From Clostridia bacterium (GTDB lineage: Bacteria; Bacillota; Peptococcia; DRI-13; UBA5745), in contig JAHDPO010000020.1 in assembly GCA_018434325.1 (NCBI GenBank), positions 1 through 63,615 of the forward strand: a stretch of DNA of 63,615 bases, read 5' to 3'. The notes below the pieces were generated by a model. It saw only the letters and a list, made by a program, of their open reading frames with translations. It did not search any database and was not told where the DNA came from. This document shows, piece after piece, positions 1-8,049 of this stretch (the stretch's first letter is position 1; each line of letters starts with the position of its first letter). Both the position numbers and the translations under genes were made by a program.

Positions 1-9
1 AGACGCCGA

Positions 10-94
10 CGAGGATCTGCATACAAACGGAAAAATTGAACAGAAACTGACCTGGCTCCGGGAGGCAACTGACCCTGCAGCCAAGACCTCGGCC
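10..94 (-). repeat. 85-bp dispersed repeat, inverted copy of 31609-31693
   Basis: The reverse complement of this block aligns without gaps to 31609-31693, with 80 of 85 positions identical by my count. The shared block includes the CCGTTTGTATGC core that recurs in the promoter region of the injection-system locus. The two copies lie about 31.6 kb apart in opposite orientation. No open frame is evident; function unknown. Confidence 0.85.
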
Positions 95-120
95 TGAATT
101 CACACTCTCGGTGAAGGACC

Positions 121-142
121 TGCAATTTTGCTCATTTTTCAA
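121..142 (+). repeat. Copy of the TGCAATTTTGCTCATT repeat motif
   Basis: This stretch matches the end of the MITE-like element near 12598-12631, including the TTTTTCAA that follows it. Only one end is present here. It sits just beyond the stop of the nitroreductase, between it and the 85-bp repeat. Confidence 0.6.
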
Positions 143-875
143 GGTTGGCCGGCGTTAATAACTCTCCAAACAGACGATAGCCTTTTTTACTTGCCTCTTC
201 GTCTTTACGATTAAAGGCAAAGGGCCTGTCAAAGTGCCGGCAAGCCAATGCGTAATGACAAAGGGCAATGCCCATATCTACCTCTGTTTTTTTATAAACC
301 AGTGAAAGCGGCGGCTTTAAACTCTGTTTGTAAAGCAAAAGCTTATCCCCTGATTTTTCTAAATACCAAGGCTGGAGGTTCATGCCGGATGGCGCCAGAC
401 GTACGGCTTGGATACAGGGGTCTGCCGGGTAGTCGGTGATTTCATTGATGGGCTTGCGTTTGAATTCGTCTTCTCTGCGGTGTACAGACTCGCTAGCCTG
501 GCCGAAGGCAATGACGATGATGTCTTTACCATTGGGATCTTTATCACTGGGGTTCTCAATATCTTTTGTCTTGCCAAGCCAAACGCTGCCGATGTTGTGG
601 GCGTCAAACCATAAGATAAGCTGTTGAAAAAGAAATCCTGCGTTCTCCGATTCTTTTTCTTGGCCTTGTCCGCTGATAATCAGATAATGCGGAGCCTGCA
701 CTTTAAATATACCCTTGGCTTTGGTGACAAACCGGTACTCCAGCGGCACATCGGGATAAAGCGGTTCAAATCCGCTGATAGCCTCAGCAATTTCTTCAAG
801 CTGCTCTTTGCCAAAAGGCTGTCCCGTATAGTTTCTGCATGACTTTCTCCTGTTGATGGAGTCAAACAAGTTCAT
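132..875 (-). CDS. Nitroreductase family protein (putative FMN-dependent oxidoreductase)
   Basis: A 247-residue protein opening with a MNLFDSINRRKSCRNYTG stretch, the usual N-terminal signature of the nitroreductase fold, where an early Arg-Arg/Ser region binds the FMN phosphate. A second characteristic stretch, RLAPSGMNLQPW (about residues 159-170), is the family's flavin and substrate lining segment. Length and layout fit the tandem-half TM1586-type nitroreductases, in which one chain supplies what is usually a dimer. Family members reduce nitro compounds or other electrophiles with NAD(P)H; the substrate here cannot be told. AAAGGAGG lies a few bases before the ATG. It is divergent from the phosphatidyltransferase gene and appears to be a single-gene unit. 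Confidence 0.85.
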   Translation of the reverse strand: MNLFDSINRRKSCRNYTGQPFGKEQLEEIAEAISGFEPLYPDVPLEYRFVTKAKGIFKVQAPHYLIISGQGQEKESENAGFLFQQLILWFDAHNIGSVWLGKTKDIENPSDKDPNGKDIIVIAFGQASESVHRREDEFKRKPINEITDYPADPCIQAVRLAPSGMNLQPWYLEKSGDKLLLYKQSLKPPLSLVYKKTEVDMGIALCHYALACRHFDRPFAFNRKDEEASKKGYRLFGELLTPANLEK

Positions 876-928
876 CCTGCAAACCTCCTTTGCGTTACCT
901 CCGATATAAATAGGAATACCGCTTTCTC

Positions 929-956
929 TTGATTAGGCGGCCCATCATAGTATAAT
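929..956 (+). promoter_or_regulatory. Sigma-A type promoter, TTGATT-16-TATAAT
   Basis: A -35 TTGATT at 929-934 and a perfect -10 TATAAT at 951-956 are separated by 16 bases, about 50 bases upstream of the CDP-alcohol phosphatidyltransferase start. The position and orientation fit that gene. Confidence 0.65.
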
Positions 957-1008
957 AATAGTGTGAAATACAATCCAAAACATTGCATACTGCAATAGCG
1001 GCCGAGGA

Positions 1009-1550
1009 GTGAGGTCTATAAAAAACATACCTAACTGGATTACGGTGGCCAGGATATTTGCCTCTGCCGGCTTACTGATGGCAAAGCCATTTTCAGCTCC
1101 GTTTTTTTTACTTTATCTGCTTTGCGGAATCAGTGACGTTTTAGACGGATACATTGCCAGAAAAATCAATGCTTGCAGTAAATTCGGGCAGATATTTGAC
1201 AGTATTTCTGATCTGCTATTTATTTGTGTCGTGCTGATGATTTTTATACCGATTATCAATCTTCCGTTGAAGATTATTTGCTGGATAGCTATTATTGCCG
1301 CAATGCGCTTCATATCGATAATTATTGGCCTTGCAAAGTACCGGCAGCTTGCTTTTTTACATACTTATGCCAATAAAGCAACGGGCGTCGCCTTGTTTTG
1401 CTTTCCTTTCCTTTTTATGCTTTTAGAAAAGAAATACCGGCGGCGATTATTATTTGCGGTATAGCAAGTATTTCGGCAGCTGAGGAATTATTAATTAATC
1501 TGACCTCAGCAACATTGAACAGAGATAGAAGCTCTATCTTTAGCAAATAA
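1009..1550 (+). pseudogene. CDP-alcohol phosphatidyltransferase, frameshifted near 1431
   Basis: The first frame (GTG at 1009, stop at 1464) carries the full catalytic motif D-x2-D-G-x2-A-R-x8-G-x3-D-x3-D with D43, D46, G47, A50, R51, G60, D64 and D68, so the enzyme class (transfer of a phosphatidyl group from CDP-diacylglycerol to an alcohol, in the membrane) is secure. After about residue 141 that frame gives a basic non-family tail. A -1 change at the GAAAAGAAA run near 1426-1434 opens a frame that continues to TAA at 1548-1550 with a hydrophobic helix and a plausible C-terminus containing EELLINLT. The joined product would be about 180 residues, the usual size. I read this as an indel (true or sequencing); no canonical slippery heptamer is in phase. 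The GTG start is weak because its GAGGA is almost adjacent. Confidence 0.7.
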
Positions 1551-1568
1551 GCATAGGAGGTAACCCCA

Positions 1569-2042
1569 ATGGAGGAATTGGCCTATACGCCACTTGAGGA
1601 ATCTCATGCAGAGGGTCTGCTGGCTATTTGGTCTGATGCAGATGCTATTCGCTTCACCAATATAAAAGAGCCTTGTACATGGGAAGAGGTTAAGGATAAG
1701 ATCAAAATATTAAAGAATTTTGATGTATTTGTTGTCAGCAATGCTGGTGGCTTGATCGGAATTGTGGGCTGCCCTTGCATTGACCAAGCTAAGTCTCAAT
1801 ATGGGCTGTTTTATCATTTTCGTAAATCCAGCTGGGGTCAGGGCTATGCAACGGCAGCGACAAAATGGCTATTGTGCTGCATGAGAAAAAAATATGACGA
1901 TATTACTTTTTTTGCGGATGTGGTTGTGGACAATATTGCCAGTGAGAAAATCTTAAAAAACTTTGACTTTCAATTTATTTCGGCAGAAGACGGCTTTGAA
2001 CGCGATGGCGTCAAGCTGAAAATACATAACTACAGATTATAA
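1569..2042 (+). CDS. GNAT family N-acetyltransferase
   Basis: A 157-residue protein of the RimJ/RimL-like acetyltransferase type. It starts with the TPLEESHAEGLLAIWSDADAIRF pattern typical of motif C, and shows a motif A-like segment SSWGQGYATAATKW (about residues 87-100), where the glycine-rich turn binds acetyl-CoA pyrophosphate, followed by a motif B-like VVDNIASEKILKNFDF. AGGAGG lies at 1555-1560, about eight bases before the ATG. The family transfers acetyl groups to protein N-termini or small amines; the acceptor is not predictable. It follows the broken phosphatidyltransferase by 18 bases and may share its promoter. Confidence 0.85.
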   Translation: MEELAYTPLEESHAEGLLAIWSDADAIRFTNIKEPCTWEEVKDKIKILKNFDVFVVSNAGGLIGIVGCPCIDQAKSQYGLFYHFRKSSWGQGYATAATKWLLCCMRKKYDDITFFADVVVDNIASEKILKNFDFQFISAEDGFERDGVKLKIHNYRL

Positions 2043-2070
2043 GCAATAGCACCCGCGCATGGCCGATGCC

Positions 2071-2544
2071 TCAATCGTAATATTTTCCCGTCATATCCAG
2101 TATTTGCACCTCAATGACCGCTGTTCCCTTAACCATGTTTTCCGGCAAGGGGGCGGAGGCTAGATGAGGTGTATATTTTTTGACGATCTCCGAGAGAATT
2201 GCTTTTTTATGCTCCATATCCTCGATTAAAGCGGCCTTGCCGGAAAGAATAACGCTTTGGTATTTTGTATTTGTGTCGCAGGGTTTGCCGTCCGCATCAA
2301 GCAGCAAGCCGGCCATCTCGTAGACAGCCAGGCTTACCCGGGAATCGGCTTTGAGATTGTCTATTTTTTGGCCTTTGGGCAGGCCGTGGATATAAATAGC
2401 GCCGTTATGATAGAGATAGTGGACAGGGGCAACATAAGGCGAGCCGTCGCTGTTAAGTGTGGAGAGAGCTCCTGTGGCAGTATGGATCAGCAGCTGCTCG
2501 ATTGCTTCTTTGCTCAGCATGTGGGTTTTCATTCGGTGTTGCAT
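2071..2544 (-). CDS. Pyridoxamine 5'-phosphate oxidase-fold protein (NimA/FMN-binding type)
   Basis: A short split-barrel flavoprotein of about 157 residues. Recognisable segments are GALSTLNSDGSPYVAPVHYLY (strands lining the flavin site), the IYIHGLPKGQKIDNLKAD stretch and RVSLAVYE, all typical of the 5-nitroimidazole resistance/PPOX-putative family. I chose the ATG at 2544 rather than the upstream ATG at 2571 because AGGAGG lies between them, eight bases before the inner ATG. Members bind FMN, F420 or haem and carry out redox chemistry on small molecules. It is convergent with the acetyltransferase gene. Confidence 0.8.
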   Translation of the reverse strand: MQHRMKTHMLSKEAIEQLLIHTATGALSTLNSDGSPYVAPVHYLYHNGAIYIHGLPKGQKIDNLKADSRVSLAVYEMAGLLLDADGKPCDTNTKYQSVILSGKAALIEDMEHKKAILSEIVKKYTPHLASAPLPENMVKGTAVIEVQILDMTGKYYD

Positions 2545-2590
2545 GGTTGATTCCTCCTGTATGTTTGTCATAGTAATTGAAATCTGCTTA

Positions 2591-3490
2591 TCAAAAAATA
2601 CCGGGCATAAAGTATGCTATGGCAAAGCCTAAAGCAAAGGAAGCGGTATTGGCTGTCAATGCGTAAGCCCAAGGCTTCCAGCCGGGAATCCTCTCCTCAC
2701 TGTGTTTTCTCATATACCAGGCATAGAGAGCTGCTTCAATAACGAATACTGCAATTTCCAGCAGAATGTAAGAGAAAACGAAGGCCATTTGCCCGGAATG
2801 ATAATTGATAACATTGAGGGCCAGGTTAAGCCCGATTTGTGTTACGACATTGACGAGAACAATAAAGCGGAATAGCTTCTTCTCCCGAAAGCCAAAGGTG
2901 ATGGCGATGGCCAGCTCGATGGCGATAGTCAGCAGAATGCGGGCAAGCAGCGACAGGGTTTCATCCGTATAGTCGTAGGATTTTGCTGCGGTGATAGCAC
3001 CGGCTCCTTGTGCCGGGCCGGACAGACCCGTAAGGGAAACCTCCGCGGCGAAATAGCTGTCGAAAGCATAGCGCTGATAAATTTCATTGCTGACAACGAA
3101 TTGATCTTTTGCAGGAAAATAAAGGAGGATCTTGAACTCATGAGGCGGGTAATAGGTCCAGCGAAATTGTCCGGTTTCCGAACAATCCTGAAAGAATTGC
3201 AGAAAATAAAAGCCGTCGGCGTCGCGATATTCCGCAAATTTCAGAAAGATATCGTACCCCTGATCGTTTTCCCGGTAATGGGCATATCCCTGGTCACTGT
3301 CATCAAGGGCCGAATAGGGGCCGGTAGAGCTTGTGCGGGATAGCAGGGTGGCGTAATAATTTTCTGCCTCCAAGCCTGCAAAATCAATGACGACAGAGGG
3401 CTTCGGCCCCATATCGGCCCGGGCTGCAAGAGGAAACAGCAATAAAACGGCGAAAGCGCAGATCATGGCAGCAATGGTTTTCTTCAGCAT
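2591..3490 (-). CDS. Membrane protein of unknown function with extracytoplasmic domain
   Basis: I do not recognise this family with certainty. The protein starts with a clear signal peptide (KK, a hydrophobic core, then LAARADMG, cleavage probably after ARA). A polar extracytoplasmic domain of roughly 135 residues follows, with several aromatic-rich segments such as FRWTYYPPHEFKILLYFP. Four predicted membrane helices fill the C-terminal half (around LLTIAIELAIAITFG, FIVLVNVVTQIGLNL, FVFSYILLEIAVFVI and ALGFAIAYF). The start at 3490 is preceded by GGGAAG; an in-frame ATG at 3505 is also possible but its AAGGAAGG is too close. It is divergent from sbcD. Confidence 0.6.
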   Translation of the reverse strand: MLKKTIAAMICAFAVLLLFPLAARADMGPKPSVVIDFAGLEAENYYATLLSRTSSTGPYSALDDSDQGYAHYRENDQGYDIFLKFAEYRDADGFYFLQFFQDCSETGQFRWTYYPPHEFKILLYFPAKDQFVVSNEIYQRYAFDSYFAAEVSLTGLSGPAQGAGAITAAKSYDYTDETLSLLARILLTIAIELAIAITFGFREKKLFRFIVLVNVVTQIGLNLALNVINYHSGQMAFVFSYILLEIAVFVIEAALYAWYMRKHSEERIPGWKPWAYALTANTASFALGFAIAYFMPGIF

Positions 3491-3633
3491 GCTTTCTTCC
3501 CACATCCTTCCTTATATGAAACAATACAGCAGGAAGGCTTTTTAATCAACCTTATTATGTGCTAAAATTAGAGATAGCGGCAATGGGTTATCAAAAGAGT
3601 TGCCCAAATAATCGTAATCCGGGAGAATGACAA

Positions 3634-4785
3634 ATGAAGCTGCTCCATATTGCCGATCTCCATATCGGTAAGCGCATTAATGAATTCAATATGCTTGAAG
3701 ATCAAAAGCACATCCTGGAGCAGATCTTGCGGATAACCGCTGAAGAAAAGCCCGAAGGAGTTTTGATTTCTGGCGACGTCTATGATAAAAGCCAGCCTGC
3801 CGCTGAAGCCGTGGAGCTGCTGGACTGGTTTCTGACGGCTTTAACGGCCCTGGGGCAGCCGGTTTTCATGATCAGCGGCAACCACGACTCGCCGCAGCGG
3901 CTGAGCTTTGGCAGCCGTCTGCTGGAGAAAAACGGGCTTTATATTGCCGGTGTTTTTGACGGTCTGCTGCAAAACGTCAGGCTGGAGGATGACCATGGCG
4001 CCGTCAACATTTATTTGCTGCCCTTTTTGAAACCCGCCATGGTGCGGCCGTTTTTTGAACAGCCGATAGACTCCTACGATGAAGCGCTGCGTGCAGTTAT
4101 TGCCGCGGCAGCCGTTGACAGCTCGGAGCGCAATGTTTTGCTGGCCCATCAGTTTGTGGTGAACGGCAGCCAGCAGCCCCAGCTTTCCGATTCGGAGACT
4201 GTGTCCGTGGGCGGGCTGGATCATGTGGACGTATCTGCTTTCGATTCTTTTGACTACGTTGCCCTGGGCCATCTGCACCGGCCCCAGGCTATTGGACGGC
4301 CTGGCGTGCGCTATGCCGGTTCGCCTCTGAAATACTCTTTTTCCGAAGCGCGGCACCAAAAATCAGCCGTGCTTTTGGAGCTGGGAGCCAAAGGCCAGCT
4401 TGCCGTCAGTCAGAGGCCCCTTATTCCTCTGCGTGATCTGCGGGAGATTAAAGGGCCCATCGCTGAGCTGCTGCGCATCGGCCGGGAAGAGAAAGAGGCG
4501 GCGGCAGATTATATTCATGCCACCCTGACGGATGAGGCGGAGATTTATGACGCCATCGGCCAGCTGCGTGAGGTTTACACTAATCTGATGCTGCTGGATT
4601 TTGAAAATAGCCGCCGGGGACAAGCCGCTTTCCTGGCCGGCGGATCTGCCGCTGAGACGGCGGCCCAAAGCCCCATGGATTTGTTTGCGGCCTTTTATCA
4701 GCTGCAAAACAATAACGAGCTGACCGAGGAACAAATCCAAGTGATGGAAGAGATTTTTGAAGAGGCGGGAGGGGGCCAAGCATGA
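3634..4785 (+). CDS. sbcD: Exonuclease SbcCD subunit D
   Basis: The nuclease subunit of the SbcCD (bacterial Mre11-Rad50) complex, which cuts hairpins and protein-blocked DNA ends. The calcineurin-like metallophosphoesterase motifs are all present in order: DLHIG (residues 8-12), GDVYD (about 49-53), GNHDS (about 86-90), an H in LAHQF (about 171), and GHLH (about 211-214). Length of 383 residues is normal. The gene overlaps sbcC by four bases (ATGA), a usual arrangement for translational coupling of the two subunits. Confidence 0.95.
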   Translation: MKLLHIADLHIGKRINEFNMLEDQKHILEQILRITAEEKPEGVLISGDVYDKSQPAAEAVELLDWFLTALTALGQPVFMISGNHDSPQRLSFGSRLLEKNGLYIAGVFDGLLQNVRLEDDHGAVNIYLLPFLKPAMVRPFFEQPIDSYDEALRAVIAAAAVDSSERNVLLAHQFVVNGSQQPQLSDSETVSVGGLDHVDVSAFDSFDYVALGHLHRPQAIGRPGVRYAGSPLKYSFSEARHQKSAVLLELGAKGQLAVSQRPLIPLRDLREIKGPIAELLRIGREEKEAAADYIHATLTDEAEIYDAIGQLREVYTNLMLLDFENSRRGQAAFLAGGSAAETAAQSPMDLFAAFYQLQNNNELTEEQIQVMEEIFEEAGGGQA

Positions 4786-7700
4786 AGCCGGTAAAAATAG
4801 CAGTCAGCGCCTTCTGCCCCTATGCCGACAGGACGGAACTGGATCTGAGCCTTTTTGGAGGCCGGGGTTTATTTCTGATTACCGGCGATACCGGTGCAGG
4901 CAAAACCACGATTTTTGATGCTATTGCCTTTGCCTTATTCGGCGAGGCCAGCGGCAGCACCAGAACTGCCGACACCCTGCGCAGCGATTTCGCGGAGGCC
5001 AATACCAAAACCTACGTTGAGCTTACCTTTTTGCATAAAAATAAGACTTATTTCATTGTGCGCAATCCCCGCTATGAGCGGCCCAAGAAAAACGGCGGCG
5101 GCGTAACCACGGAAAATGCCGACGCTACATTGCAGCTGCCCGACGGGGGTGTTATCAGCGGCTACCGTGAGGTTACGGCTAAAGTCATCGATCTTTTAGG
5201 CATCAATTATCGCCAATTTAAGCAAATCGCCATGATAGCCCAAGGGGAATTTCTCCAGCTGCTGCTGGCGGACAGCAAGGAGCGGGGGGAGATTTTCCGG
5301 CGGGTATTCAATACCGACCTCTACCAGGCTGTCCAGCGTCTATTGAAAGACCGGGAGCGGGAAGAGAAAAAGCGCTGTGAGAGTGTTGAACAAAGCATTC
5401 TCCAATATTTTTCCGGTATCGCCTGCCCTGAAGGGGAGCGGGGAGAAGAACTGGCCGCCAAAATAAAGGGGGCCGGCATCCATAATGCCGGGGATATCTT
5501 GGAAGAATTGCAGGCGTTGATCGCGGCAGATGCGAAGCTGCGTCATCATTTAAAACAACAAGGCAGTAAGCTGGACGGCAAGCTGGCCGGGCAGATTGCC
5601 TTGATTGCCCAGGCTCAGTATATCAATCAAGCCTTTGCCGATCTGGCGGCGGCTCAAGAAAAACAGAAGCTGCTGGCACAGGGGCAGGAAGAACATAATA
5701 AGCAAAAGAAAATGCTGCAGGACGCCGAAACGGCGCTGCATACGGTTTTACCTCTGGAGACCGCCTATTTGCGGGAGCTGGCGGCAGAAGAGAAGCTAAG
5801 CGGAAGTATCACGGCTCTGGATAAGGAAATCAGGGGGCAGATTAAAGACCTGGAGGCGGTAAAAGCGGCTTGGGAAGCCGAGCAGGCAAGGGGGCCTCAG
5901 CGGGAAAAGCTGGCTTTCGCCATTGACCGGCTGACAAACCTGCTGCCCCGTTATGACGCTTCTCAAGACCTCGAAAATGAGCTGGCCCGGCTGGCAAAGC
6001 AGCAAACAGAGGCGGCGGCTGTTTTGGAAAAACTGCGTCGGCAAAAGGCTGAATTTGCAGAGCAAAAGAGCGCCCTTAATAAAGAACTGGAGGGCCTGGC
6101 AGAGGCGGAAATAGCAATGGCCGCCTGCGAGCAGGCAGGCCGGCAGCTGCAAGCCGACCAAGCCGCGCTTCTCGACCTCCAAGCCGCTTTATCCCGGCTT
6201 TGCAGGTGGCAAGAGGAGGCTGCCGGGCTGCAGCGGCGGTTTATTGAGGCGCAAGAAACGTTCCGGGCGGATAATGAGATTTATCTTGAGAAGGAAGAGG
6301 CTTTCTTCCGGGGGCAGGCGGGTATATTGGCGGCAGCCCTGGAAGAGGGTAAGCCCTGTCCTGTCTGCGGCTCTACCGCCCATCCTGCCAAGGCCCGCCC
6401 GGACCTCCGCTCGCCAAGCGAGACGGAACTGAGAGAATTAAAAGAAAAAGCCGATTCGGCCCGGCAAGGGATGCAGGAGGCCAGCCGGCAGTCGGCGGCC
6501 AAGCTGGCAGAAATCAGGCTGGCCGGGGAGCAGCTTGATCGTGCCGCGGCAGTCTGCTTTCCCGATATTGAACGGGATGGCGACTCTCAGGGCCTTGGCC
6601 GGGACCTGGAGCGGCAGAGCATTGCCGCCTTAATTGAATCGGCGCTGGCGGAATGGGCGCAAAAAAAAGAGGAGCACAGCCGCCGCCAGCTCCGGCTAAG
6701 GGAAAGTCTTGCCCGCAAAAAGCAGGGCCAAGAAACATTGGCCTTTTTAGAAAGCTCTTTGCAGGAGACGGAGGAAGGGACGGCCTGCCAAGAGCAGCAA
6801 TACAGCGGCATTATCTCGGCCATTGCCGCTAAATCGGGAGAACTGAAAGCACTGAAATCCTCTTTGGAATACGAAAACCGCCAGCAAGCGGCGGCAGCCA
6901 TAGAGGCCTGGACGGAACAGCTGAATTCATGGAAAAAAGCTTTCCGGCAAGCGGAAGAAGACTATCACAAGCTTAAAAGCCGGCTTGAGAGCGACCAGAC
7001 TCTGCTCAGTGATCAGAGCTCAAGGCTGGCCAATACGATACAAAGCAAAGACCAGGCTTTGGCAGCTTATACAGCGAAGCTCTCCCAAGGGGGCTTTGCC
7101 GGTGAAGAGTCTTACCATAGCGCCTTAAAATCAGAAACGGAAATCAACGGGTTAAAAAACCGTATCGACCAATACCGGCAGGCAGTTCACAGCGCAGAAC
7201 AGGATCTGCAAAGGCTAAGGGAGGAAACGGCAAATAAGCAGCTTCAGGATACGGGAGAGCTTGAAGCCGTCAGACAAAGGCTGGAACAGGAAAAAAACCA
7301 GGTGGAAGAATTCGGGGGCATAGTGGCGATGCGGCTGGGAACCAATGAGCCTATTGCTCTGGCTCTTGGGAAAGCAATCCGGGAGGCAGCAGTCTATCAG
7401 CAGGAATATCTGCTTCTCAGCAATCTTTCAAAAACAGCCGGCGGCGAGTTGCCGGGCAAACAGAAGCTGGCCTTTGAACATTATGTACAGGCCTCCTATT
7501 TTAATCGGATTCTTATTGAGGCCAACAAACGGCTGAAGCTCATGACTAACGGCCGGTTTGAAATGCTGCGCCGGCAAGAGGGTGCGGATTTGCGTTCCCA
7601 GGCCGGGCTGGAAATCGATGCGCTGGATCATTATACCGGCCGGGTCCGCCCGGTCAAATCCCTGTCCGGCGGCGAAGCCTTTAAGGCCTCGCTGGCCCTG

Positions 7701-7976
7701 GCTTTGGGGCTGTCCGATGTAATCCAAAGCTATGCCGGCGGCGTGGAAATCGACACCCTGTTTATCGATGAAGGCTTCGGGGCGCTGGACGGCGAATCCC
7801 TGGAGCAAGCGATCCAGACCCTGGCGGGACTGGCGGCCGGCAACCGCCTGGTGGGTATTATCTCCCATGTCGCTGAATTGAAAGAGCGGATTGACCGGCA
7901 GATTGTGGTTCGCAAAACCATAAAGGGCAGCCGGATAACCGCCTGTGCCGAGGACGCTTATACGATGCCGGCCTGA
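4782..7976 (+). CDS. sbcC: Exonuclease SbcCD subunit C (SMC-like ATPase)
   Basis: The Rad50-type ATPase partner of SbcD. Walker A is GDTGAGKT at residues 35-42. Two long coiled-coil arms flank a zinc-hook CPVC around residues 525-528, the dimerisation point at the apex. The C-terminal lobe has the ABC signature SLSGGEAFKASL (near residue 960) and Walker B DTLFIDEGFG (near 990). At 1064 residues the length is typical. It ends shortly before a bidirectional terminator shared with the convergent ABC exporter operon. Confidence 0.95.
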   Translation: MKPVKIAVSAFCPYADRTELDLSLFGGRGLFLITGDTGAGKTTIFDAIAFALFGEASGSTRTADTLRSDFAEANTKTYVELTFLHKNKTYFIVRNPRYERPKKNGGGVTTENADATLQLPDGGVISGYREVTAKVIDLLGINYRQFKQIAMIAQGEFLQLLLADSKERGEIFRRVFNTDLYQAVQRLLKDREREEKKRCESVEQSILQYFSGIACPEGERGEELAAKIKGAGIHNAGDILEELQALIAADAKLRHHLKQQGSKLDGKLAGQIALIAQAQYINQAFADLAAAQEKQKLLAQGQEEHNKQKKMLQDAETALHTVLPLETAYLRELAAEEKLSGSITALDKEIRGQIKDLEAVKAAWEAEQARGPQREKLAFAIDRLTNLLPRYDASQDLENELARLAKQQTEAAAVLEKLRRQKAEFAEQKSALNKELEGLAEAEIAMAACEQAGRQLQADQAALLDLQAALSRLCRWQEEAAGLQRRFIEAQETFRADNEIYLEKEEAFFRGQAGILAAALEEGKPCPVCGSTAHPAKARPDLRSPSETELRELKEKADSARQGMQEASRQSAAKLAEIRLAGEQLDRAAAVCFPDIERDGDSQGLGRDLERQSIAALIESALAEWAQKKEEHSRRQLRLRESLARKKQGQETLAFLESSLQETEEGTACQEQQYSGIISAIAAKSGELKALKSSLEYENRQQAAAAIEAWTEQLNSWKKAFRQAEEDYHKLKSRLESDQTLLSDQSSRLANTIQSKDQALAAYTAKLSQGGFAGEESYHSALKSETEINGLKNRIDQYRQAVHSAEQDLQRLREETANKQLQDTGELEAVRQRLEQEKNQVEEFGGIVAMRLGTNEPIALALGKAIREAAVYQQEYLLLSNLSKTAGGELPGKQKLAFEHYVQASYFNRILIEANKRLKLMTNGRFEMLRRQEGADLRSQAGLEIDALDHYTGRVRPVKSLSGGEAFKASLALALGLSDVIQSYAGGVEIDTLFIDEGFGALDGESLEQAIQTLAGLAAGNRLVGIISHVAELKERIDRQIVVRKTIKGSRITACAEDAYTMPA

Positions 7977-8012
7977 CCGCATTTGACTTTTATATCCCTA
8001 ATAATGTGAAGC

Positions 8013-8048
8013 AAAAAAAAGGGCCGCCTCGCTGAGGCAGCCCCTTTT
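8013..8048. terminator. Bidirectional rho-independent terminator between sbcC and the ABC exporter
   Basis: A GC-rich hairpin (GGGCCGCCTC, loop GCT, GAGGCAGCCC) is preceded by a run of eight A and followed by TTTT. It can therefore terminate transcription from both convergent operons. Confidence 0.8.
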
Positions 8049-8049
8049 G

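Noticed and set aside
1420-1440. Programmed frameshift in the phosphatidyltransferase gene
   Set aside because: No X-XXY-YYZ heptamer is in phase at the junction; an indel is simpler.
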